Below, one piece after another: positions 1-9,195 of a DNA stretch of 64,000 bases. A program made the position numbers and the translations under genes. The DNA is from JAMZMI01 sp047632435 (lineage in GTDB: Bacteria; Bacteroidota; Bacteroidia; Cytophagales; Cyclobacteriaceae): NCBI GenBank assembly GCA_047632435.1, contig JBLICU010000009.1:4404-68403 (forward strand). The letters run 5' to 3'. How positions within the stretch are numbered: position 1 is the first letter of the stretch; every line of letters begins with the position of its first letter. A model generated the notes under the pieces. That model made no database searches and was not told where the DNA came from. It saw only the letters and a program-made list of their open reading frames with translations.

Positions 1-1
1 C

Positions 2-2872
2 TATAAAGCGAAGGAATATTCTCTTTTTAACCTTAATGCTAAAATCCTGGCCCGTGAAGGCAAGTTTGAAGAGGCGAGGAAACTTGCTGAAAAGTCGTTG
101 ACCGAATGTCAGTCCAGGTTTGGTGAAGATGCTATTCAAACCTGTTTTGTCAAAAACTCATTGGCAGGAATAGTGGCACAGTTAGGCGAATATGATCGGG
201 CAGAAGCACTTTATCAAGAAATCATGCCCATATTCAGCCAAACCTATGGAGGTGTGCATCCTGAAAGTGCCAAGGTATTGGCCAACTATTCATCTTTACT
301 CCAACTTAAAGGCAATTATTATACAGCTGAGTATTATTTGAAAAAGTCATTAAATATTAAGAAGCAAGTTTACGGTGAGCAAAATCCCGACTATCTGGCA
401 ACCTACGAGAATCTTGCTTTGCTCTATCAGCAGACCGCCCGCTTTACTTCAGCTGATCAGATTCTTGAAGAAATAAAGACCACCAAAGAATCCATTTTAC
501 TACAGGATGACCCTTCTTTGGCCTATACCTACATGAATCTGGGTGGAATAAAAAAAGAAATTGCTGACTACACTTCGGCTGAAAACTATTTCAGAAAAGC
601 CAGGGACATTTTTGCTATCACAGTTGGCAACCAACACGTTTTTTATGCTGCAGTTTTAGACAATTTGGCTTTATTGTATCAAAAAATGGGGAACACAGCA
701 GCTGCAAAACCATTGTTTAAAGAAGCTTTGGCGATTTATGAATCTAATTTGGGAAAACTCAACATCGACTATGCAACAGCTACTGAAAACCTGGCTACCA
801 TTTATAAAATGGAAGATAATCTGATAGAAGCAAAAAAACTCCTTGAAGAAGTATTGATCATCGACGAACAGATTTTAGGCACTGAACATCCACTATACTC
901 AAAGACACTTCACAATCTGGCGGCCATCTATGAGAGTAATCAAGAGTTTGAAAAAGCAGAAGAACTCTATTTAAAAGCATTGGCCATTGATGAAAAAGTA
1001 TTTGGTGCCAATCACCCATCTTATGCTTCCACTCTTTACAATCTGGCCGTCTTGGAACAAGAGCTTGAAAAATACGATCTGGCTATGAAATACTTTCGGG
1101 AAGTGGTAGACATCCGAAAAAGCATTTTGGGCGAAACACATCCTGACTATGTCTTTTCGTTGTATGGACTAGCTCATATTTTACATAGAACCGGTGATTT
1201 TGAAGGAGCAATGCAACCATACCAAGCGGTCATTGACGAGTATCTGGATCAGATCAACGCCTATTTTCCTGCATTAAGTGAAAGTGAAAAAAGCGCTTTC
1301 TATGGCAAAATAAGACCGGTTATTGAGGCATATCTAGATTTTGGCGTTGAGTTCGTTCTCCTTAGTAAAGGCTCTGCACAAGATCGGGATGAGATGATTG
1401 GAAGCCTTTATAATCTACAGCTTGCCACCAAGGCACTTTTGCTGAATGCATCAAACAAGGTTCGTAACAGAATCAACAGTAGCGGGAATCAAGCACTGAT
1501 CGACCTGTTTAATGATTGGATTGCATTGAAAGAAAATATTGTGAAGGCCTATGCCATGTCAAAGGATGAAACTTTAAAAGCAGAGATTGACATTCCTTCC
1601 ATGGAGAGAGAAGTGAATGACAAGGAGAAGCAGCTTTCTCAAAAATCCAGTGAATTTGCCGCCGAATTTGAAAAGAAACAAGTTACCTGGGAACAGGTAA
1701 AAGCAAAACTAGGCCCGGAAGCTGCTGCCATTGAGATCATCAGAATTAAGAAAAAAATCAAAACAGATTCCGTCATCTATGTGTCACTCATCCTCGATGC
1801 TCTTCCAGGCTCATCTCCTAAAATAGTAGTAAATGGAAATGGTATTGAAATGGAAAGCAAGGGATTCAAAGCCTATAAAAACTCGATCATTTATAAAGTT
1901 GCCGACAGTAAGTCCTACCGGCTATTTTGGTCATCGATAGATAAGGTATTGGACCAACAGGTTAAAGAGATATTTTTATCTGCAGATGGGGTTTATAATA
2001 AAGTGAACACATCCACCCTTCTGGATACCGAAAAAAAAGAATATGTTTTGGACAAATACTCCATCCGCCTTTTGAGTAATACAAGAGAGTTGGTTGAAAA
2101 TACTGAAAAACAAAACCCGACAAACAAAGCCATGCTCTTTGGTTTTCCGAAATATAATATGACAGCTGCAGAACTCGCGAATACAACGGCCATGATTACT
2201 GATGCCGACACACGTTATAGTTTCGGAAGCGATATTGCCGAATTACCTGGTACGCTTGAAGAAATCAATAACATAGAAATCATTCTAAAAGCAAACCAAT
2301 GGGATTATGATAAATACCTTTCTACTGGAGCCACTGAGGATCAAATAAAAAAAGTGCAGAGCCCTAAAATTCTGCACATTGCAACCCATGGTTTTTTTCT
2401 TGCAGACATCAAGCCAGACGCTGCGGATGCAGGACTGGATAGCAGAAGCACGAAATTCAACCCTTTGCTCAGGTCTGGACTATTACTCGCAGGGGCAGAA
2501 AATACGATGAGAGGAGAAGGATTTGATGGAAATGAGGATGGGATTCTGACGGCATATGAAGCTATGAATCTCAATCTTGACAATACTGATATCGTCATCA
2601 TGTCTGCCTGTGAAACGGGGCTGGGAGAAGTTAAAAATGGTGAAGGTGTTTACGGATTACAAAGATCATTTATAGTGGCTGGTGCCAGCAATTTGGTAAT
2701 GAGTCTATGGAAGGTAAATGATGCGACTACTCAATTGCTAATGACCAATTTTTACAAGAACTGGTTTTCCGGTCAGCCAAAACTTGAGGCATTTAACAAT
2801 GCTATTCAGGAAGTTCGTGCTAATTTTAAAGAACCATATTACTGGGGAGCATTTGTAATTTTGGGAAATTAA
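2..2872 (+). CDS. TPR-repeat CHAT-domain (caspase-like) protein, 5' partial
   Basis: The reading frame is open to the left edge of the window, so the true start and any signal peptide lie outside; 956 codons are visible. Roughly the first 430 codons are tandem tetratricopeptide repeats of about 42 residues with the recurring NLA.LY pattern. A helical linker follows, then a C-terminal CHAT domain (clan CD peptidase fold). The catalytic pair is visible: HIATHGFF with the histidine codon at 2387, and MSACETGLGE with the cysteine codon at 2609, followed by the usual SLWKV segment. CHAT proteins are cysteine peptidases, and TPR-CHAT proteins of this size are common in Bacteroidota with mostly unknown substrates. 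The next gene starts 8 bp downstream, so the three genes to 7264 look like one operon. Fold and catalytic residues are clear; cellular role and location are not. Confidence 0.9.
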   Translation, partial: YKAKEYSLFNLNAKILAREGKFEEARKLAEKSLTECQSRFGEDAIQTCFVKNSLAGIVAQLGEYDRAEALYQEIMPIFSQTYGGVHPESAKVLANYSSLLQLKGNYYTAEYYLKKSLNIKKQVYGEQNPDYLATYENLALLYQQTARFTSADQILEEIKTTKESILLQDDPSLAYTYMNLGGIKKEIADYTSAENYFRKARDIFAITVGNQHVFYAAVLDNLALLYQKMGNTAAAKPLFKEALAIYESNLGKLNIDYATATENLATIYKMEDNLIEAKKLLEEVLIIDEQILGTEHPLYSKTLHNLAAIYESNQEFEKAEELYLKALAIDEKVFGANHPSYASTLYNLAVLEQELEKYDLAMKYFREVVDIRKSILGETHPDYVFSLYGLAHILHRTGDFEGAMQPYQAVIDEYLDQINAYFPALSESEKSAFYGKIRPVIEAYLDFGVEFVLLSKGSAQDRDEMIGSLYNLQLATKALLLNASNKVRNRINSSGNQALIDLFNDWIALKENIVKAYAMSKDETLKAEIDIPSMEREVNDKEKQLSQKSSEFAAEFEKKQVTWEQVKAKLGPEAAAIEIIRIKKKIKTDSVIYVSLILDALPGSSPKIVVNGNGIEMESKGFKAYKNSIIYKVADSKSYRLFWSSIDKVLDQQVKEIFLSADGVYNKVNTSTLLDTEKKEYVLDKYSIRLLSNTRELVENTEKQNPTNKAMLFGFPKYNMTAAELANTTAMITDADTRYSFGSDIAELPGTLEEINNIEIILKANQWDYDKYLSTGATEDQIKKVQSPKILHIATHGFFLADIKPDAADAGLDSRSTKFNPLLRSGLLLAGAENTMRGEGFDGNEDGILTAYEAMNLNLDNTDIVIMSACETGLGEVKNGEGVYGLQRSFIVAGASNLVMSLWKVNDATTQLLMTNFYKNWFSGQPKLEAFNNAIQEVRANFKEPYYWGAFVILGN

Positions 2873-2880
2873 CCTCGACC

Positions 2881-5019
2881 ATGGAGAAAAAGATTTATTT
2901 AATCCTATTGATATTATGCGCAGGTCTGTATTTGCATGCACAAGTGCCGGATACGTTGAAAACCTTTGCAGATTCAATCCGATATTTTCGCAGCACTGCC
3001 AAGCCAATCCCTGAATTGAACAGTACAGCTATCGAATATGCGCCATCCATTTCTGCCGACGGGCGCACCATGATTATAGAATCTAACAGAGACGGGCGTT
3101 ACAAACTATATGATTCCAGACTTGTCAATGGCAAATGGACTACTCCAAATCCTATTGATGCCATCAATAACTATGGAGATTCCACAGATCTGATTGGGGG
3201 GCCGAGCGTATCTTTTGACGGAAATGTGTTGTACTTTTTTGCCTCCTTTAGAGAAGGGCTCGGTAGTGAGGACATTTATTATTCCGAACGAACAGGAGAA
3301 ACCTGGACCGCACCTAAAAATATCGGTGCTCCTGTAAACTCAAGAGGATATGAAGGATTTCCATCTATCTCAGCTGACGGAAAAACCATGTATTTCGTAA
3401 GGCAAAACTTTGATGGGCCATCTAATGAGGAATTAGCAAAACAATGGGTAAACAAGGCATGCTTCAGCATACATGTATCATACAAAAATGCTGATGGGAG
3501 TTGGGGTAAGCCAGAATTGCTACCCTCACCGGTCAATCTGGATTGTGAAAAGGCGCCCAGAATCATGGCCGATAATCGCACTTTGATATTCGCATCAAAT
3601 CGTGTCGGAGGTCAGGGTGATTTCGATTTGTACCAATCAAGACTGAATGAAGTTGGCGACTGGACCAAACCTTTGGCACTGGAATACATCAATACATCAT
3701 ATCCAGATCAGTTTTCGAGTATTTCCGCACAGGGAGATCTACTCTATTTCGTTTACAATTCAAATGAGATTTACTCCGTTGAAATACCTCACAAATACAG
3801 ACAGTTTAAAAACGTAATTATCCAGGGATATATCCGCGATGGCGAAAGTGGAACTGGTGTCGGTACTGAAATAATAGTATCGGATGCTTTTACATCAGGA
3901 GAGATCATGCGGATTAATAACAACCCAACTGACGGAAGATTTACAGTCGTACTTGCAGTGGGTAGTAACTATAATCTTGAAATAAAAACGAAGGGATATA
4001 CATCAAAATCACTGTTTTATGATCTCAGCGATGTAGACGAATACAAAGAAATTGATCAGAATATTGATTTATTCAAAAGTGCAAAACTCAATCTGAATAT
4101 TTATGATAGTGACCTATTCGAACCTGTTTTGGCCAATATCAAAGTAAAAGAATCTGGTGCAAGTGAATTCTTAATCGACGTGGAAAATAATCCATCCGGC
4201 AGGATAACACTTGATTTACCTCTGGGTAAAAAATATGAAGTCATTGTGGACAAAAAGAATTTTGATAGCAAACTTTTTGTATTGGACGTTTCTGGTTTAG
4301 TTGTTTATCCTGACTTTATCCGTGATTTGGATATGGTACCACACAAGCGGGAAATTCAGCTCAATATTGCCGATTTGGTCAATAATGCCAAAGTGAGATC
4401 CAGAGTGAGAATACGTAATCAAAATCGCGATGAAGTAATCGAAGTAAATGGAAATGAGACCATTGCTCTAAGAGTTGGAGACAGATATGAAATAGAGGCG
4501 ACCAGCGATCAGGGCTATGCCTTTAATAGTGCTATCATAGATGTGGTGCCAGAAGGTCAACAACCAGATATCACCTCATATGGCGATAATGTCAATATCA
4601 TAGCAATAACAGCAGCTGGGCCGGGAGAAACATTTGCCCCAAGTCTCAATTTGAAGTTGCAACCATTGCTTGAGGGCACCAATTTGACCTTAAGGGACAT
4701 ATTATTTGAATCCAATTCTGATCAACTCAATGAAATCTCCTATGCAGAATTAGAACGCGTTGTTGAATTGATGAAAGTAAACGAAGGCCTTAAAGTAGAG
4801 GTAGCGGCCTATACAGATGATGTAGGATCTGCGCCTTATAATCTTTCACTTTCCAGACGAAGAGCCGCCAGTGTTGCTAGATTTTTAAAAGAAAATAAAA
4901 TCGCAGAGGAAAGATATACAGCCAAAGGATATGGTGAGGATCAAGCGATATTTCCTAATGACTCTGAAGAAAACAGAGCAAAAAATCGCAGAGTTGTGCT
5001 GAAAATCCTTGATATATAA
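2881..5019 (+). CDS. PD40 beta-propeller / OmpA-C domain exported protein
   Basis: 712 residues. An N-terminal signal peptide (hydrophobic stretch ending LHAQ) is followed by WD40-like PD40 propeller blades with repeated S.DG.T motifs such as SISADGKTMYFV (about residues 40-310). A carboxypeptidase-regulatory-like beta-sandwich region comes next, and an OmpA C-terminal domain begins near residue 601 (ILFESNSDQL, then the SRRRAASVARFL helix). The OmpA domain is expected to bind peptidoglycan, placing the protein in the periplasm, possibly as a lipid- or wall-anchored scaffold. The propeller-CRD-OmpA order recalls PorE of the type IX secretion system, but the TPR part of PorE is absent, so I do not assign that name. 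It lies 8 bp after the CHAT gene and its stop is 13 bp before the next start. Confidence 0.85.
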   Translation: MEKKIYLILLILCAGLYLHAQVPDTLKTFADSIRYFRSTAKPIPELNSTAIEYAPSISADGRTMIIESNRDGRYKLYDSRLVNGKWTTPNPIDAINNYGDSTDLIGGPSVSFDGNVLYFFASFREGLGSEDIYYSERTGETWTAPKNIGAPVNSRGYEGFPSISADGKTMYFVRQNFDGPSNEELAKQWVNKACFSIHVSYKNADGSWGKPELLPSPVNLDCEKAPRIMADNRTLIFASNRVGGQGDFDLYQSRLNEVGDWTKPLALEYINTSYPDQFSSISAQGDLLYFVYNSNEIYSVEIPHKYRQFKNVIIQGYIRDGESGTGVGTEIIVSDAFTSGEIMRINNNPTDGRFTVVLAVGSNYNLEIKTKGYTSKSLFYDLSDVDEYKEIDQNIDLFKSAKLNLNIYDSDLFEPVLANIKVKESGASEFLIDVENNPSGRITLDLPLGKKYEVIVDKKNFDSKLFVLDVSGLVVYPDFIRDLDMVPHKREIQLNIADLVNNAKVRSRVRIRNQNRDEVIEVNGNETIALRVGDRYEIEATSDQGYAFNSAIIDVVPEGQQPDITSYGDNVNIIAITAAGPGETFAPSLNLKLQPLLEGTNLTLRDILFESNSDQLNEISYAELERVVELMKVNEGLKVEVAAYTDDVGSAPYNLSLSRRRAASVARFLKENKIAEERYTAKGYGEDQAIFPNDSEENRAKNRRVVLKILDI

Positions 5020-5032
5020 TTTGAATACTGCC

Positions 5033-7264
5033 ATGAAAAAAGTTTTAATAGTTCTATCAATGACAATGGCCGTTTCTCATGTTTTCGGTCAAAGGTTAAA
5101 ATACGAAGATGATCTGCAAAGGATCCATACATTACCTCTCGGAGGCCAAATTGCCGAATTGAACATATGGCTAGCCAAGGAGCCAACCAATGCCAGCATC
5201 TTTTTGCAAATGGCATTGGTCTACAAAGAACGCTACAAGTTGGGTGACCCACTTAAAGACTATGCATATAAAACAGGCAATGCAAAGCTGGCACTCTTTG
5301 CATTTGAACGTACGGAGCAATACATCACTGAAAAGGATGTGAAGAAAAACCAGGAGTCTTATTATAATTTTGGCATCTATGATGACAGGGGCAAATTCAC
5401 AGTCCCATATGATTCCGTTCAAAACAAAATTGCACGTTCCAAAGCTGAGCTAGTTGTTTATATCAAAAATGCCCCTGAAATCTATAGTCAGTTTACTCAA
5501 AGTTTTAGTCATTATGATAAAGCGTATAAAATCTATTCCAGCATTTTAGGGAGATTTCCTACTTTCAAAGAGCTCTTTCTACTCTTCAATACAGAAGTTG
5601 ATACGGAGTTTGAGTCACTCAAATCGGAATATCTGTTGGCCATGGAGCACTTCGAAAAGTATAAGGCTGCCATAGCCAATTTTGATATTGGTTATAGCCA
5701 AAACCTAACCATTAAAGAAATAAATGTTTACCGACTAGATGGACTGGAATCTCAAATAAATTTTCTTCAAAATAAAATATCCGTTTGGGATTATGCCAAA
5801 TGGGTAGATACCACGCGTATAAATATCACGACTGAGATTGGCAGCCTTAGAACCAGTCTGGCGGCAGAAAATCAGAAAATTGATACCAAAATTAAGGCCG
5901 CAATTCCAGATTACATCCGAGATGAATTCACAACCATGAGCGTGTCGAAAGAGGTGCTTTTCAACCTTAGGAAATATGACTTGAATGCCGTTGTTGAGCC
6001 TATTTTCCTATACAAGGAGAAGAAACATGACCTTATTTTTCATGAATTGCAAAACGAAAGTTTGGATACCAGTGCAACTGTAGATGTAGAGAGAAAATTG
6101 TATTTATATGGTCAAATGATAAACAAAATTCGTGTTGCAGATAGTACGCTGAGTGATATTACTCGAAGAAATTCGGATCTTTCTTACAAGAAATACACCT
6201 CATTTATCGATACTTATTATCAAGGAATGGCTGGCATAAATGCATTTGCATCCACAGAAATGAAGGACAATGGCATGAAGGTAAAAGGTGCCGTGACAAA
6301 GATCCGCGACTATATTTATCTAAAATATGCTCAGGACACACTCAGCCATTCGGTCTTGAATAAGAAGATGGAAATACCTCTCACCGTGACTTTACCGGTC
6401 GAAAATGAGTTTCTTACAACCACTCCTATTACAACTCAAATTATCAAGACTTTTGATGGCTCATCCGTGCTGGCTGGAATATTCAAAAATGAAAAAGAGG
6501 GAAAAACTCAGGCATATCTATGTGCTGTCACGGCAGATAATAAAATGGCATGGTTCAATGAATACCTACTTCAGCAAGACAGTGCACTTGGTTTTGACTC
6601 GCACACAAGAGTGGCGGCCATGCAATTTGTGCCTGGGGGAATTGCCTTCGTCCTCAATGGTGTAGATAGCTCTGGGGTCAATAGAATTAACCATTTGCTG
6701 GTGGTGGATGAAACTGGAAATATGACATTCAGCAGACGGCTTCTGTATAATCAATACCCCAGAACACTTAACTACAGCTCTAAAAACAACTCGCTCATAA
6801 TTACATTCAAGGGAGATGAATTTTCAGATACCATTCTCAAAGAATCAGAATTAATCATCACATCTTATAACATCCTGGGTGATCTTCTGTGGCAGAAAAG
6901 AATGAGCTTCAAAGGAGATGTAACAGGTTTAGTGGAAGTTGATAAGGCGTTCATTCTAACAGGTAATTATAGTGAGATGAAAACCCTCGATGGAAGAATA
7001 AATCGTGCCGGAACTAAAAATACAGACACAAAGATATTCTTGATGAAGATTTCTGGGGAAGGCGAGATTACTGAATTGAAACTGGTGGACTTTGCAACTT
7101 CTGTATTTACAAATTTTACTTATCGCGTAAGTGATGATTGCATCAATTTATTCGGATCAAAAGATGCCTATGAAAAAACCATAGCGCTCAATACCGATGA
7201 TCAGCAGTCGGTACATTTGATAGTAAATGGGGATTTGGAAATCCTTAGTTCGAATCTGAAATAG
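5033..7264 (+). CDS. exported protein of unknown function
   Basis: 743 residues. I place the start at the ATG at 5033, where MKKVLIVLSMTMAVSHVFGQ is a normal signal peptide; a TTG eight codons upstream is less likely. The N-terminal two thirds is mainly helical, with a TPR-like opening and coiled-coil-like stretches. The last 270 residues are beta-rich with repeated short strands, resembling propeller blades (for example GGIAFVLNGV and SLIITFKGDE). I do not recognise a named family. It is the third gene of the CHAT/OmpA unit, so it probably acts with those proteins outside the cytoplasm, though this is inference from position only. Its stop lies in a perfect palindrome shared with the convergent rluB. 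Confidence 0.8.
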   Translation: MKKVLIVLSMTMAVSHVFGQRLKYEDDLQRIHTLPLGGQIAELNIWLAKEPTNASIFLQMALVYKERYKLGDPLKDYAYKTGNAKLALFAFERTEQYITEKDVKKNQESYYNFGIYDDRGKFTVPYDSVQNKIARSKAELVVYIKNAPEIYSQFTQSFSHYDKAYKIYSSILGRFPTFKELFLLFNTEVDTEFESLKSEYLLAMEHFEKYKAAIANFDIGYSQNLTIKEINVYRLDGLESQINFLQNKISVWDYAKWVDTTRINITTEIGSLRTSLAAENQKIDTKIKAAIPDYIRDEFTTMSVSKEVLFNLRKYDLNAVVEPIFLYKEKKHDLIFHELQNESLDTSATVDVERKLYLYGQMINKIRVADSTLSDITRRNSDLSYKKYTSFIDTYYQGMAGINAFASTEMKDNGMKVKGAVTKIRDYIYLKYAQDTLSHSVLNKKMEIPLTVTLPVENEFLTTTPITTQIIKTFDGSSVLAGIFKNEKEGKTQAYLCAVTADNKMAWFNEYLLQQDSALGFDSHTRVAAMQFVPGGIAFVLNGVDSSGVNRINHLLVVDETGNMTFSRRLLYNQYPRTLNYSSKNNSLIITFKGDEFSDTILKESELIITSYNILGDLLWQKRMSFKGDVTGLVEVDKAFILTGNYSEMKTLDGRINRAGTKNTDTKIFLMKISGEGEITELKLVDFATSVFTNFTYRVSDDCINLFGSKDAYEKTIALNTDDQQSVHLIVNGDLEILSSNLK

Positions 7265-7278
7265 CTTATTTCAGATTC
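7252..7278. terminator. convergent hairpin shared by two stop codons
   Basis: Arms 7252-7263 and 7267-7278 form a perfect 12-bp stem with a 3-nt loop. The stem contains the end of the rightward gene (stop 7262-7264) and the end of rluB (stop 7266-7268). There is no long T-run on either side, so it may stop convergent transcription by structure rather than as a classical intrinsic terminator. Confidence 0.55.
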
Positions 7279-8042
7279 TTAAGTGTGATGATTTCTCTTG
7301 CAGACAAGTGTCTGTATTTGCCTCTGGGTAGATTCTTTTTTGTGAGAGACCCAAACATCACACGATCAAGTTTTTCCACGGAGTATCCAAAGTGCTCGAA
7401 TATTCTGCGGACTACCCTGTTTTTTCCTACATGAATTTCTATTCCGAGTACTGTTTTATCGTCTGAAACTACAGCAATTTCAGTAACATTTACTACTCCA
7501 TCTTCTAGGTCTACCCCTTTCAAAATGTTGTCAAAATCAACATTGGTGATAGGCTTATCCAATGAAACTTGATAGATTTTTTTGATCTCATGAGATGGAT
7601 GAGTGAGTTTTTTGGTCAAATCGCCATCATTGGTAAATAACAAAAGACCTGTCGTATTTCTATCTAGTCTCCCAACCGGAAAAATGCGCTCAGGACATGC
7701 TCCACTTACCAAAGTCATGACTGTTTTCCTACCTTCTGGATCTGACATGGTGGTGATGAAATCCCTGGGCTTATTCAGAAGTACATAACGCAAGCTTTCT
7801 GGATTCAATGATTTGCCCATGTATTCTACCTTGTCGGTTCGTTGGACTTTATAACCAAGCTCACTGATTACCGTCCCGTTTACTTTGATTTTACCATCAG
7901 AAATTAGCTGATCAGCTTCACGACGTGAACAAACTCCGGCATTGGCTATAAACTTATTCAACCTCAACTCTTGCGGGCGAGGGGTGAATTTTTTATCTGT
8001 GCCTTTATCTTCTTTTTTATTAAAAGGTTTTTTATCCTTCAT
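7266..8042 (-). CDS. rluB: 23S rRNA pseudouridine synthase, RsuA/RluB type
   Basis: 258 residues. A lysine-rich N-terminal tail (about 24 residues) is followed by an S4 RNA-binding domain (RLNKFIANAGVCSRREAD) and the catalytic domain with GRLDRNTTGLLL, where Asp127 is the expected nucleophile. The C-terminal KNRVVRRIFEHFGY is typical of the RluB/RsuA/RluE/RluF group. It isomerises a uridine in ribosomal RNA. RluB is the usual Bacteroidota member, but RluE or RluF specificity cannot be excluded by eye. The start overlaps the scpB stop by one base, an arrangement (scpB-rluB) conserved in many bacteria. Confidence 0.9.
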   Translation of the reverse strand: MKDKKPFNKKEDKGTDKKFTPRPQELRLNKFIANAGVCSRREADQLISDGKIKVNGTVISELGYKVQRTDKVEYMGKSLNPESLRYVLLNKPRDFITTMSDPEGRKTVMTLVSGACPERIFPVGRLDRNTTGLLLFTNDGDLTKKLTHPSHEIKKIYQVSLDKPITNVDFDNILKGVDLEDGVVNVTEIAVVSDDKTVLGIEIHVGKNRVVRRIFEHFGYSVEKLDRVMFGSLTKKNLPRGKYRHLSAREIITLKNLK

Positions 8043-8602
8043 TATTCCTCTTCCTTACCGATGGTATTTTCTTCCAACACAAAATCTTTTGGTGTTGGCA
8101 AATCTTTGATATTATTGATCCCCAGATAGTCCATGAACTTCCGGTTGGTGCCATATAGCATGGGACGACCTACAGTTTCAGCTTTCCCTTTAATTTCTAC
8201 AAGATCTTTTTCGAGCAGTTTCTGAACGGCGTAATCACAATTCACACCACGTATTTGCTCAATATCCGTTTTAGTCACCGGCTGCTTGTAAGCAATAATG
8301 GCTAGGGTTTCTAAAGCAGAATTTGAAAGCTTCTTTTTAGACTGTTGCTTCAACAGAATACCGATACTTGCTTGATAAGCAGGTTTGGTCAAAAACTGAT
8401 AACCTCCGCCACTTTGGATTAGGCCAAATGAAAATGCGTCATCGGCATATTTTTCATCGATTTTTTGGATCCCACTCTCAATATCCGAGAAAGGAAGATC
8501 TGCCTCAAACATTTCTTTGAGACAAGAATGAATTTCCTGTTCACTGATTGGTTTGGGCGAACAAAAAATCAACGCCTCCATATGATTGAGCAGGAAATCC
8601 AA
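8042..8602 (-). CDS. scpB: SMC-Scp complex subunit ScpB
   Basis: 186 residues. Winged-helix ScpB with the family signatures EALIFCSPKPIS near the N-terminus and ALETLAIIAYKQPVTKTDIE in the centre, followed by the RGV.CD..VQKLLEKDLVEIKG region. It binds ScpA and the SMC ATPase to condense and segregate the chromosome. The start shown is a TTG (8600-8602), which keeps the short leader LDFLLNH; an ATG at 8579-8581 (MEALIF) is the alternative. It sits between the DksA-like gene (6 bp gap) and rluB (1-base overlap), on one likely transcript. Confidence 0.9.
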   Translation of the reverse strand: MDFLLNHMEALIFCSPKPISEQEIHSCLKEMFEADLPFSDIESGIQKIDEKYADDAFSFGLIQSGGGYQFLTKPAYQASIGILLKQQSKKKLSNSALETLAIIAYKQPVTKTDIEQIRGVNCDYAVQKLLEKDLVEIKGKAETVGRPMLYGTNRKFMDYLGINNIKDLPTPKDFVLEENTIGKEEE

Positions 8603-8608
8603 AGCTAA

Positions 8609-8983
8609 TTACTTCTTTAGTTTCGCCTCAATAGATTGCGTGGTATGTGGCACAGCTCTCAATCTTTCTTTGCTGATAAGCTTCCCAGTATCCACACAAA
8701 CGCCGTAAGTCCCATTTTTAATCCGGATTAGGGCATTTTCAAGGTTATTGATAAACTTCTGTTGTCTTCCTGCAAGCTGGCTTAGGTGCTCCTTCTCTGC
8801 CGTATCTGCACCATCCTCCAATGTCTTCACAGAGCTGAGTGTAGCTCCGCTATCATTATCGCCATTTCTAGTGAGGCCATCCCTAAGCGAATGCAGCTCT
8901 TCTTTTGCCTTTCCAAGTTTTTGATTTAGCAACTCTTCAAACTCTTTTAATTCTTCCTCTGAGTATCTTGTTTTTTCAGCCAT
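8609..8983 (-). CDS. TraR/DksA family protein with degenerate zinc finger
   Basis: 124 residues from the ATG at 8981-8983; an upstream TTG at 8992 is less likely. An N-terminal coiled coil is followed by the family signature IKNGTYGVCVDTGKLISKER and a short tail. The canonical C4 finger has CxxC...CxxC; here only one cysteine (GVC) remains and the second is Thr, while the C-terminal pair is missing. DksA-type proteins insert a coiled coil into the RNA polymerase secondary channel and act with ppGpp on transcription. Loss of the zinc ligands occurs in other members of the family and does not rule out function. First gene of the run with scpB and rluB. Confidence 0.8.
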   Translation of the reverse strand: MAEKTRYSEEELKEFEELLNQKLGKAKEELHSLRDGLTRNGDNDSGATLSSVKTLEDGADTAEKEHLSQLAGRQQKFINNLENALIRIKNGTYGVCVDTGKLISKERLRAVPHTTQSIEAKLKK

Positions 8984-9078
8984 CGCATTCAAAAGTTATG
9001 GTTTTCGATAAAATAAGCGCTAAAGTAACGAAGTTGGACTACAATTAAAATAATGAAAGGCGTAAGGAAAGGAGAAAT

Positions 9079-9135
9079 AAAAAACCGAGGGGCTGAAATA
9101 TAATGCTAAATGATTTAACTATCTGATCCCTCGGT
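9079..9135 (-). terminator. intrinsic terminator with long structured loop (minus strand)
   Basis: On the minus strand ACCGAGGG (9128-9135) pairs with CCCTCGGT (9084-9091), followed at once by six or more T residues. The 36-nt loop contains a small inner hairpin (TAAAT-C-ATTTA). It lies about 60 nt beyond the stop of the leftward gene at 9196 and is most simply its terminator. The large loop is unusual, so a small processed RNA is also possible. Confidence 0.5.
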
Positions 9136-9195
9136 CTTGTCATAGGTGCCAGATAAAACTTCCTACAATTACCAAACAACCATAAAATAAAAACC

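Noticed and set aside
2881..5019. Assignment of the PD40/OmpA protein as type IX component PorE
   Set aside because: The N-terminal TPR domain expected for PorE is missing and no other type IX machinery genes are nearby; the domain order alone is common.
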